Below, piece by piece: positions 6,943-13,062 of a stretch of DNA of 14,407 nt (position 1 is its first letter; every line of letters begins with the position of its first letter). The notes under the pieces were generated by a model. That model worked only from the letters and a program-made list of their open reading frames with translations, did no database searches and had not been told where the DNA came from. The position numbers and the translations under genes are program-made. The DNA comes from an uncultured Collinsella sp. (GTDB lineage: Bacteria; Actinomycetota; Coriobacteriia; Coriobacteriales; Coriobacteriaceae): assembly GCA_902496645.1 (NCBI GenBank), contig CABVBR010000040.1, forward strand, positions 1 to 14,407. Reading direction: 5' to 3'.

Positions 6943-7893
6943 ATGGCTAAGCGTATCGTTGTCGCCCTGGGCGGGAACGCCCTCGGCGCCAACCTTCCCG
7001 AGCAGATGGAGGCCGTCAAGACGACTTCCAAGGCCATCGTCGACCTGATCGAGGAGGGCAACGAGGTCGTCATCGTGCATGGCAACGGTCCCCAGGTGGG
7101 TATGATCGCCAACGCGATGGCCGAGCTCACGCGCTCTAATCCTCAGAAGTACGTTCCCTGCCCGCTGTCCGTCTGCGGCGCCATGAGCCAGGGCTACATT
7201 GGCTATGACCTGCAGAACGGCCTGCGCGAGGAAATGCTCGACCGCAATATCGACAAGGGTGTTGCCACCGTGCTCACCCAGGTCGAGGTTGCGGCGGACG
7301 ACCCGGCCTTCGCCGATCCCGTTAAGCCGATTGGCCCGTGGATGAGCGAGGCCGAGGCCAAGGAGCTGGAAGCCGACCGCGGCTACCAGTTCATCCACGA
7401 CGAGAAGCAGGGCTTCCGTCGCGTGGTGGCTTCGCCTAAGCCCGTGAACATTGTCGAGCTCGACACCATCAAGTCGCTCGTCGAGACCAACCACGTGGTG
7501 ATCTCCTGCGGCGGTGGCGGTATCCCCGTCACCAAGGCCCAGGGCAACCACCTTAAGGGCGCTGCCGCCGTCATCGATAAGGACTTTGCGGCCGAGAAGC
7601 TCGCCGAGCAGCTCGATGCCGATGCCCTGATTATCCTGACGGCCGTGGAGAAGGTTGCCATTGGCTTTGGCACCGACCACGAGCAGTGGCTCGACACGCT
7701 GACCGCGGCTGACGTAAAGCGTCTGTCCGAGGCCAACGAGTTCGGTCGCGGCTCCATGCTGCCCAAGGTTCAGGCTGCCTCGACGTTTGCCGAGAGCAAG
7801 CCGGGCCGTACGGCGCTCATCACGCTGCTCGAGAAGGCGCGTGACGGTCTTGCCGGCAAGACCGGTACCACGTTTACCGGCGACGCTGAGTAG
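6943..7893 (+). CDS. arcC: Carbamate kinase
   Basis: The 316-residue protein has the full carbamate kinase pattern: VALGGNALG at the N-terminus (Gly10-Asn12), HGNGPQVGM (46-54), the CGGGGIPV nucleotide loop and the VIDKDFAAEKLA segment with the phosphate-contacting lysines. It transfers phosphate from carbamoyl phosphate to ADP, making ATP, CO2 and ammonia. It follows ygeW by 14 bases with only a weak Shine-Dalgarno (GGGCTGAG), so it is probably translated in coupling with ygeW. Being next to a carbamoyltransferase outside an arginine deiminase locus, it corresponds to E. coli YqeA. It is the likely energy-yielding step of this pathway. Confidence 0.95.
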   Translation: MAKRIVVALGGNALGANLPEQMEAVKTTSKAIVDLIEEGNEVVIVHGNGPQVGMIANAMAELTRSNPQKYVPCPLSVCGAMSQGYIGYDLQNGLREEMLDRNIDKGVATVLTQVEVAADDPAFADPVKPIGPWMSEAEAKELEADRGYQFIHDEKQGFRRVVASPKPVNIVELDTIKSLVETNHVVISCGGGGIPVTKAQGNHLKGAAAVIDKDFAAEKLAEQLDADALIILTAVEKVAIGFGTDHEQWLDTLTAADVKRLSEANEFGRGSMLPKVQAASTFAESKPGRTALITLLEKARDGLAGKTGTTFTGDAE

Positions 7894-7911
7894 GCATATC
7901 TGCACCATTGA

Positions 7912-7945
7912 GGAGGGTGCCCTGCGTCGCGAGGTGCCCTCCTTT
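7912..7945 (+). terminator. Intrinsic terminator after carbamate kinase
   Basis: GGAGGGTGCC 7912-7921 pairs with GGTGCCCTCC 7933-7942 (8 Watson-Crick pairs and two G-T pairs; 11-base loop), followed by TTTGTG. It stands 18 bases after the stop codon and probably ends the dpaL to carbamate kinase transcription unit. Confidence 0.6.
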
Positions 7946-8012
7946 GTGCTATGGAGAGCTGGGGAGCGCTTGCTGGAAAACTGGCGCGTGCCTGTTCCGA
8001 CGGAGTGTGAGC

Positions 8013-8040
8013 TTGGTATGGTGGGTATAGCAACTATGGT
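8013..8040 (+). promoter_or_regulatory. Possible promoter for ygfJ-hyuA
   Basis: TTGGTA (8013-8018) and TATGGT (8035-8040), 16 bases apart, lie 30 bases before the ygfJ start and after the terminator at 7912-7945. Each hexamer matches the consensus at four of six positions, so this is only a suggestion. Confidence 0.3.
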
Positions 8041-8070
8041 GTCCAAGGCGGCCAGGGGAGGTTTGCGGAG

Positions 8071-8685
8071 ATGAAGCTCGGTTGCGTGATTATGGCCTCG
8101 GGCGAGGGCAAGCGGTTTGGTTCCAACAAGATGCTCGCCGATATCTATGGCAAGCCGCTGATTGCCTGGACCATCGACTCGGTTCCCAGAGGCTTTGACG
8201 TCGTGGTTTCGACGCGTTGGCCCGAGGTCGCTCAGATTTGCGAGGACAAGCATTGCCCGTGCGTGCTGCATGACGGTTCGCTCAGGAGCGAGAGCATTCG
8301 TGCGGGTCTTTCCTGGGGAGCCGGGCGCAACTGGAAAGGCTGCCTCTTTTTGCCGGGCGACCAGCCACTCGTGAGCTCGGATTCTTTTAAGGCCATGGTT
8401 CGTGCATTTGACGAGCGCGACTGCAAACATCCGGTGCGCTTGGCGTGCAATGGCGAGCCCTCGAGTCCGGTGCTCTTTCCGGCGCAGCTGTTCGACGCGC
8501 TTATGCTTCTCGAAGGCAAAGACGGCGGAGGCTCGATTCTCGGGGGTCGCACCGACATTGCGCTGGTCGAGGCGCGTGCCTACGAGCTGTGGGACGTCGA
8601 TACCGCCAAGGGACAGCAACGCATAACGGAGCATATCGCTGCCTGCTCGTATTTTGATCGCGTGGCAAACTGTATTAATCAATAA
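8071..8685 (+). CDS. ygfJ: MocA/YgfJ-family molybdenum cofactor cytidylyltransferase-like protein
   Basis: The 204-residue protein is a nucleotidyltransferase of the MobA/MocA type. The N-terminal ASGEGKRFGSNK (9-20) is the NTP-binding loop, with Lys20 in the expected place, and LPGDQPLVS (Asp97) is the metal-binding motif. GEPSSPVLF and the C-terminal DVDTAKGQ also fit. MocA makes molybdopterin cytosine dinucleotide; the YgfJ branch is consistently found with YqeB/YqeC and selenium-dependent molybdenum hydroxylases. GGAGG stands 9 bases before the ATG. It ends 8 bases before the hydantoinase gene and is co-transcribed with it. The cofactor nucleotide it attaches cannot be decided from the sequence. 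Confidence 0.88.
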   Translation: MKLGCVIMASGEGKRFGSNKMLADIYGKPLIAWTIDSVPRGFDVVVSTRWPEVAQICEDKHCPCVLHDGSLRSESIRAGLSWGAGRNWKGCLFLPGDQPLVSSDSFKAMVRAFDERDCKHPVRLACNGEPSSPVLFPAQLFDALMLLEGKDGGGSILGGRTDIALVEARAYELWDVDTAKGQQRITEHIAACSYFDRVANCINQ

Positions 8686-8693
8686 GGAGCAAC

Positions 8694-10061
8694 ATGATCA
8701 TCATCAAAAACGGCGCGCTCGTGACGCCACAGGGACTTCGCCGCGCCGATCTTGCCATGGAGGGCGATAAGATCGTGCGGATTGCCGCGGCTATTGAGCC
8801 GGGCGCCGACGATACCGTCGAGGATGCCGCGGGCTGCTGGGTGTTTCCCGGCTTTATCGACGGCCACACGCACATGCAGTGCTGGACCGGCATGGATTGG
8901 ACAGCCGATAGCTTTGAGACCGGCACGCGCGCGGCTGCCTGCGGCGGCACGACGACCATCGTGGACTACGCGACGGCCGATCGCGGCGTGACCATGCCCG
9001 ATGCCTTGGCCGAGTGGCATCGCCGTGCCGACGGAACCTGCACGGCCAACTACGCCTTTCATATGGCACTCGCCGAGTGGAACGAGCGCAACCGCGCCGA
9101 TCTTTCGGCCATGCGCGAGGCGGGCGTATCGTCGTTCAAGACCTACTTTGCCTATGACCACCTGCGCCTGGACGATGCCGAGACGCTCGAGGTGCTCGAG
9201 GAGCTCAAGCATATTGGCGGCATACTGTGCGTGCATTGCGAGAACGGCACGCTGGTGAATGAGCTGCAGAAGCGCGTGTTTGAGCAGGGTATCCACGGGC
9301 CCGAGGGCCACGCACTCAGCCGTCCGGACGTGTGCGAGGCCGAGGCAGTGAGCCGTCTGCTGTATCTGGCGCACTTGGCCGGCGACGCACCGGTCAACGT
9401 GGTGCACCTTTCGACCAAGCTGGGGCTCGAGGCCATCCGTGCCGCCAAGGCGCGCGGGCAGAAGAATATCTATGTCGAGACCTGCCCTCAGTATCTGATG
9501 CTCGACGATACTTGCTACTTGGAGCAGGGTGAGGACGGCTTTGCGGGCGCCAAATATGTGATGAGCCCGCCGCTGCGCCATGCCGGTGACCGTGTCGCGC
9601 TGCGCGAGGCGCTTGTGGCCGGCGAGATCGATACGATTGCGACCGATCATTGCAGCTTTAACCTGCGCGGGCAAAAGGACCGCGGGCGCGACGACTTCCG
9701 CGCGATTCCCAACGGCGGGCCCGGTGTGGAGCATCGCCCCGTCGCGATTGCCACGAGCTTTGAGGGACAGCTGGGTCCCGAGGATCTGTGCCGCTTGATG
9801 AGCGAGAACCCGGCGCGCGTCTTTGGCATGTATCCGCGCAAGGGATGTCTTGCCGAGGGCTCCGATGCCGATGTGTGCGTGTGGGATCCCAAGGCGCGCT
9901 GGACGATCAGTGCTGCGACGCAGCATCAGGCTGTGGACTACACGCCGCTCGAGGGCTTTGAGGCGCACGGCCGCGCCAAGGCTGTGTTTGTGAACGGTGT
10001 GCTGGCCGCGCGCGACGGCGAGCCCACTGGAGCCCAACCCGGCCGCTACGTCCCCCGCTAG
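8694..10061 (+). CDS. hyuA: D-hydantoinase/dihydropyrimidinase-family amidohydrolase
   Basis: The 455-residue enzyme opens cyclic amides (hydantoins, dihydropyrimidines or ring-opened purine products). The binuclear metal site is complete: His58 and His60 in GFIDGHTHM, the carboxylated Lys149 in SSFKTYFAYD, His181 in CVHCENG, His238 in VVHLST and Asp318 in ATDHCSF. Tyr154 matches the catalytic tyrosine of D-hydantoinases. The loop after Lys149 (TYFAYDHLRLDD) departs from the usual FMAYKGV, so the substrate may differ from simple hydantoins. AAGGAG lies 5 bases before the ATG. In E. coli, hyuA lies in the same ygeW-ygeX-ygeY cluster. Its 3' end faces yqeC across a large inverted repeat. Cytosolic. 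Confidence 0.93.
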   Translation: MIIIKNGALVTPQGLRRADLAMEGDKIVRIAAAIEPGADDTVEDAAGCWVFPGFIDGHTHMQCWTGMDWTADSFETGTRAAACGGTTTIVDYATADRGVTMPDALAEWHRRADGTCTANYAFHMALAEWNERNRADLSAMREAGVSSFKTYFAYDHLRLDDAETLEVLEELKHIGGILCVHCENGTLVNELQKRVFEQGIHGPEGHALSRPDVCEAEAVSRLLYLAHLAGDAPVNVVHLSTKLGLEAIRAAKARGQKNIYVETCPQYLMLDDTCYLEQGEDGFAGAKYVMSPPLRHAGDRVALREALVAGEIDTIATDHCSFNLRGQKDRGRDDFRAIPNGGPGVEHRPVAIATSFEGQLGPEDLCRLMSENPARVFGMYPRKGCLAEGSDADVCVWDPKARWTISAATQHQAVDYTPLEGFEAHGRAKAVFVNGVLAARDGEPTGAQPGRYVPR

Positions 10062-10075
10062 CAGGAAGGCCGCCA

Positions 10076-10180
10076 GGGTAGCTAATTTGGGACGGGGCTC
10101 TTTTAGCTACCCTTGCCTGCCTGATGATTTTTCTCTCAACATGGGGTAGCTAAAAGAGCCCCGTCCCAAATTAGCTACCC
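10076..10180. repeat. Perfect 37-bp inverted repeat between convergent genes
   Basis: The left arm 10076-10112 and right arm 10144-10180 are exact reverse complements over 37 bp, separated by 31 bases. Each arm is itself nearly palindromic at its ends (GGGTAGCTAA...TTAGCTACCC), with an asymmetric core containing GGGACGGGGCTC, so each arm can also fold alone. The element starts 14 bases after the hydantoinase stop and its right arm supplies the last Gly codon and TAG stop of the opposing yqeC (stop at 10175-10177). It could act as a bidirectional terminator, or be a MITE-like mobile repeat; no target duplication is visible. Confidence 0.9.
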
Positions 10181-10912
10181 CTTGAGGCTGGTGGCGATGA
10201 TGGGACGGTCGAGGACTGCCTCGAAGCGATCTGCCATCGTTGGGTCGGCAAGCGTGTCGACTTGGTTGAGCATGATGCGGGCATTGCTGAGGTTCAGCAT
10301 CCGCAGCTTGGCATTGAGCACCTGGGCGACGCGCTCGGGCGTGGCGATGTCGGTGAGCTCGCAGCCGCAACGCTCGCAAAAGAGCTCGGGGCGGTGGACG
10401 GCTTCGTTGATGGGCTTGCCGAGCCCCAAGGCGCCGACGATCCAGACAACGTTTGCCGTGGCGGCGGGAATTACCGGCTCCCAGGCGGCATGCGCTTTGA
10501 GCGGGAGTCGCTTGCTGCCATCTGCCTCGGCCAACACATAGTCAAAGCGCTGCGCCAGCTCGTTGAGCGGCTCGGCGGGGGCGGAGAGCTTGCCTGTCTC
10601 CGGGTCCAAAACACCCGCCTGGCAGATACTTCCGCGGTTCATGCCCGCGCATGCCTCGCAGGTGCAGCCGGGAACATGCAGGGTCCCCGGCTTCCAAGGC
10701 GCGGCGTCCAGGCGACGGCTCGACCCGTCCCATGGCACGCCGGCGACGGGAAACATGTGCGTGGTGGTACAGAGGAGCACGCGGCCGCCAGCGCGCATAA
10801 GCTCAAGGCCCAGCGTCTTCAGCAATGTCGACTTGCCGCCACTGCCGATAATTGCGGTAATGCCCGGCTCGATCTTGAGCGCGGAGGCAAGATTGCCGCT
10901 AACCGTTTCCAT
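10175..10912 (-). CDS. yqeC: YqeC, selenium cofactor/hydroxylase accessory protein
   Basis: The 245-residue P-loop protein has Walker A GSGGKST (23-29) and CTTTHMF after strand 2, matching the YqeC family (E. coli about 256 residues). YqeC is a genomic marker, with YqeB, of selenium-dependent molybdenum hydroxylases; its exact chemistry is not settled. FDYLVAEADGS-type sequence (here FDYVLAEADGSKRLPLKAH) is the typical switch region. Unusual are two cysteine groups, C83-x-C85-x2-C88 (plus C97) and C179-x2-C182-x-C184. The upstream ribosome site is weak (GGTGA), and an AT-rich promoter-like stretch starts only about 14 bases before the ATG, so translation may be nearly leaderless. The gene is divergent from yqeB, and its last Gly codon and stop lie inside the 37-bp repeat arm. 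Confidence 0.88.
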   Translation of the reverse strand: METVSGNLASALKIEPGITAIIGSGGKSTLLKTLGLELMRAGGRVLLCTTTHMFPVAGVPWDGSSRRLDAAPWKPGTLHVPGCTCEACAGMNRGSICQAGVLDPETGKLSAPAEPLNELAQRFDYVLAEADGSKRLPLKAHAAWEPVIPAATANVVWIVGALGLGKPINEAVHRPELFCERCGCELTDIATPERVAQVLNAKLRMLNLSNARIMLNQVDTLADPTMADRFEAVLDRPIIATSLKG

Positions 10913-10925
10913 CTGTTCACCGCCG

Positions 10926-10931
10926 TATAAT
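10926..10931 (+). promoter_or_regulatory. -10 box (TATAAT) for yqeB-xdhC
   Basis: A perfect TATAAT lies in the AT-rich yqeC-yqeB divergent gap, 82 bases before the yqeB start. No clear -35 is visible. The same bases read TATTAT on the minus strand and could serve yqeC, so overlapping divergent promoters are likely. Confidence 0.45.
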
Positions 10932-10952
10932 ACTGTGATAATAAATAATCAT

Positions 10953-10981
10953 CAGAGTGCGGTCGAACCGCTTTTGCTCTG
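10953..10981 (+). promoter_or_regulatory. Small leader hairpin with T run before yqeB
   Basis: GCGGT-CGA-ACCGC (10959-10971) is followed by TTTT (10972-10975). An outer pairing CAGAG 10953-10957 with CTCTG 10977-10981 can enclose and sequester the T run. The two alternatives lie between the -10 box and the yqeB ribosome site, so it may be a small attenuator. Confidence 0.35.
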
Positions 10982-11013
10982 CTCAAACCGTAGCACAGGG
11001 AGGTGCCCCGGGA

Positions 11014-11808
11014 ATGCTCGTTTATGTTCGCGGCGCCGGCGATATCGCCACGGGCGTCGCCGCTCGCTTGGTGCGCGCCGGCATGTCGGTCGTTATGGCC
11101 GATATTGCGATTCCCACGTGCATCCGTCGCACAATCAGTTTTTGCGAGGCCATTCGCCTGGGCGAGGTCGAGGTCGAAGGCATTCGCGCTCGCTTGGCTC
11201 AGACGCCGGCTGAGGCGCTCGAGATTACCCAAGCGGGGGATGTTGCCGTCGTGGTGGACCCCCAGGCCAAGATGCTCGGCGAGCTGAAACCCGCGGCTGT
11301 GGTCGACGCGATTTTGGCCAAGCGCAACCTGGGCACCACGCGCGACATGGCGCCTACCGTCATCGCCGTGGGGCCGGGCTTTACCGCGCCGGTTGACTGC
11401 GACGCCGTGGTCGAGACCATGCGCGGGCATTTTCTCGGCCGTGTCATTACCCAAGGTTCGCCCCAGCCCAACACAGGCGTGCCGGGCATTATCGCCGGCT
11501 ATGGCAAGGAGCGCGTTATCCACAGCCCCGCCGCCGGCGTGTTTCGGTCCGACCGCGCAATCGGCGACATCGTGAGCGCCGGAGACGTAATTGGCTACGC
11601 GGGCGATACGCCCATGGTCACGCAGATTGACGGCTGCTTGCGCGGTCTTTTGGCCGACGGCGTTCAGGTGACCGAGGGCTTTAAATGTGCCGACGTCGAT
11701 CCGCGCGGCGATGCCAGCTATATCAACTACATTTCGGACAAGGCGACGTCGGTCGGCGGCGGCGTGCTGGAGGCACTCGCTATGCTTACCGGTGTGTTCC
11801 AGGGATAG
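11014..11808 (+). CDS. yqeB: YqeB-family selenium-dependent molybdenum hydroxylase maturation protein
   Basis: The protein is 264 residues from an ATG at 11014, preferred over an in-frame ATG at 10957 because GGGAGG lies 10 bases upstream and the conserved fold begins MLVYVRGAGDIATGVA. RGAGDIATG (6-14) is a Rossmann-type glycine loop. Further conserved stretches are AVGPGFTAP, ITQGSPQPNTGVPG and GDVIGYAG. The size matches the short (EF2563-like) form rather than the roughly 540-residue E. coli YqeB. The family is tied to maturation of selenium-dependent xanthine dehydrogenases/purine hydroxylases. It is followed 9 bases later by xdhC in the same unit. The hydroxylase itself is not in the window. 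Confidence 0.9.
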   Translation: MLVYVRGAGDIATGVAARLVRAGMSVVMADIAIPTCIRRTISFCEAIRLGEVEVEGIRARLAQTPAEALEITQAGDVAVVVDPQAKMLGELKPAAVVDAILAKRNLGTTRDMAPTVIAVGPGFTAPVDCDAVVETMRGHFLGRVITQGSPQPNTGVPGIIAGYGKERVIHSPAAGVFRSDRAIGDIVSAGDVIGYAGDTPMVTQIDGCLRGLLADGVQVTEGFKCADVDPRGDASYINYISDKATSVGGGVLEALAMLTGVFQG

Positions 11809-11817
11809 GAAATTGCA

Positions 11818-12861
11818 ATGGAAAAGCTCGATGTGGTGAATGCAGCGCTTGGTGCTCTGAAGGCCGGTAAGACGTGCGAGCTGGTGGTAGTTGCCGGCAC
11901 GGCAGGGTCATCGCCGCGCGGCGTGGGCGCCTGGATGGCCGTCTTTGCCGATGGCAGCCAAGCGGGCACCATCGGCGGCGGCAAGATCGAGCTCTTTGCG
12001 CTGGGCGAGGCGCGCGAGCTGCTGGCCGCAGGGCAATCGCGCCTGGTCCGCTACACCATGGGCGGCGAGAACTCCGATACCGGCATGATCTGCGGCGGAG
12101 CTATCTGTCTGTGCTATCTGCACCTGGACGCGACCCGGGCGCCGTTGTTCCAGGAAATAGCCGACGTCTTGGCCTATCGGCGCATCGGCGACTTCGTCAT
12201 CGACTTTGAGCCGTTTATCGCGAGCGCGCTCGAGGGCGATGTGGCCGAGTGCCATGGCGAGGAATCGCGCCGCACCATTGCGGGTTGCCCCGGGCTTTCG
12301 CTGGTGGAGGAGGGGGGTAAGGTCACCTACACCAACGCCGCCTCCGAGATTCCTGCGGCGCACATCGAGACGCTCTGCCCCGAGGGCCTGACCTATATCT
12401 TTGGCTGCGGCCACGTGGGCGCTGCGACGGCGCGGGTGCTCACGGCGGCGGGCTTTGCCGTCGTGGCTTGCGACGACCGTCCCGGCACGCTGACCCCCGA
12501 ATGGGTGCCCGGGGTCTATGACCGTCGTCTGGTCGATTACAAGAACCTGGGCGAGCAATGCCCCATCGGACCGCGCGACCTGGTGGTGGTCGCCACGGCG
12601 GGCCACAAGTCCGATATCGACGTGGTGATCCAGACCATGCGCGCCAAACCCGCCTATCTGGGCTGCTTGGGCTCGCGCCGAAAGACGGCCTTTGTGCGCG
12701 CCCGCCTGGAGCAGGAAGGCTTTACGCAGGACCAGATCGACGAGCTGCACCTTCCGATCGGCGTTGCCATCGAGGCCGAGGACCCCGAGGAGATCGCCAT
12801 CTCCATCGCCGCCGAGATGATCCACCTGCGCCGCACCAAACTCGTCCCCCGCAAGCGCTAA
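11818..12861 (+). CDS. xdhC: XdhC/CoxI-family molybdenum hydroxylase accessory protein
   Basis: The 347-residue protein has both halves of the XdhC family. The N-terminal XdhC_CoxI domain carries AGTAGSSPRGVGAWM (26-40), GTIGGGKIE (50-58, the usual GGGxxE) and GMICGG with Cys92, the cysteine associated with cofactor sulfuration. The C-terminal Rossmann domain has IFGCGHVG (194-201) and CDDRPGT. XdhC binds the molybdenum cofactor, helps exchange oxo for sulfido ligand and inserts it in the hydroxylase. AGGAAA stands 7 bases before the ATG. Together with YqeB and YgfJ it predicts a molybdenum hydroxylase nearby. It is followed by a palindromic repeat and the permease. Confidence 0.92.
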   Translation: MEKLDVVNAALGALKAGKTCELVVVAGTAGSSPRGVGAWMAVFADGSQAGTIGGGKIELFALGEARELLAAGQSRLVRYTMGGENSDTGMICGGAICLCYLHLDATRAPLFQEIADVLAYRRIGDFVIDFEPFIASALEGDVAECHGEESRRTIAGCPGLSLVEEGGKVTYTNAASEIPAAHIETLCPEGLTYIFGCGHVGAATARVLTAAGFAVVACDDRPGTLTPEWVPGVYDRRLVDYKNLGEQCPIGPRDLVVVATAGHKSDIDVVIQTMRAKPAYLGCLGSRRKTAFVRARLEQEGFTQDQIDELHLPIGVAIEAEDPEEIAISIAAEMIHLRRTKLVPRKR

Positions 12862-12875
12862 TCGCATCCCCACCA

Positions 12876-12945
12876 ATAAGTTGCGGTGAAATAGTTCCTA
12901 GATAAGCCTGACGGGCGCTCAGCCAGGAACTATTTCACCGCAACT
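12876..12945. repeat. Palindromic intergenic repeat, copy 1 (21-bp arms)
   Basis: Arms at 12879-12899 and 12925-12945 are perfect 21-bp reverse complements around a 25-base loop, 17 bases after the xdhC stop. The left edge ATAAGTTGCGGTGAAATAG recurs at 14387-14405 in the same orientation. It may act as a terminator or stability hairpin; there is no T run. The type of element is unknown to me. Confidence 0.8.
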
Positions 12946-12949
12946 GCTG

Positions 12950-12983
12950 TTTGACCCCGGGGGATGCAGGATTGCGGGTCAAA
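12950..12983. promoter_or_regulatory. 8-bp dyad upstream of the permease promoter
   Basis: TTTGACCC (12950-12957) and GGGTCAAA (12976-12983) form a perfect inverted repeat with an 18-base spacer. The right half ends where a -35 box would lie relative to the TATAAT at 13006-13011. This is a candidate regulator site, possibly an activator site because no good -35 is present. Confidence 0.4.
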
Positions 12984-13005
12984 ATGCTACCTGTGCCATA
13001 TGCCC

Positions 13006-13011
13006 TATAAT
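13006..13011 (+). promoter_or_regulatory. -10 box (TATAAT) for the permease
   Basis: A perfect TATAAT lies 51 bases before the chosen permease start. No convincing -35 hexamer is seen. A transcript starting near 13018 excludes the upstream in-frame ATG at 12964. Confidence 0.5.
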
Positions 13012-13062
13012 GTCCGCTCGTTGAGCGGCATGGTGCCGCTGCCTAGGGTATGGGAGGCGCAA

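Noticed and set aside
4130..8682. Very long antisense open frames opposite ygeY, ygeW, carbamate kinase and ygfJ (4130-5653, 5657-6790, 6925-8682)
   Set aside because: They mirror the GC-rich third positions of well-identified genes, have Val/Gly/Leu/His-rich composition without motifs, and lack ribosome sites.
2554..10037. Antisense open frames opposite dpaL (2554-3621) and the hydantoinase (8679-10037)
   Set aside because: Same shadow effect; the plus-strand products have complete catalytic motifs.
12964..13062. Upstream start of the permease at 12964
   Set aside because: A TATAAT box lies inside this stretch at 13006-13011, and the ATG at 13063 has a good GGGAGG site and begins a typical N-terminus.
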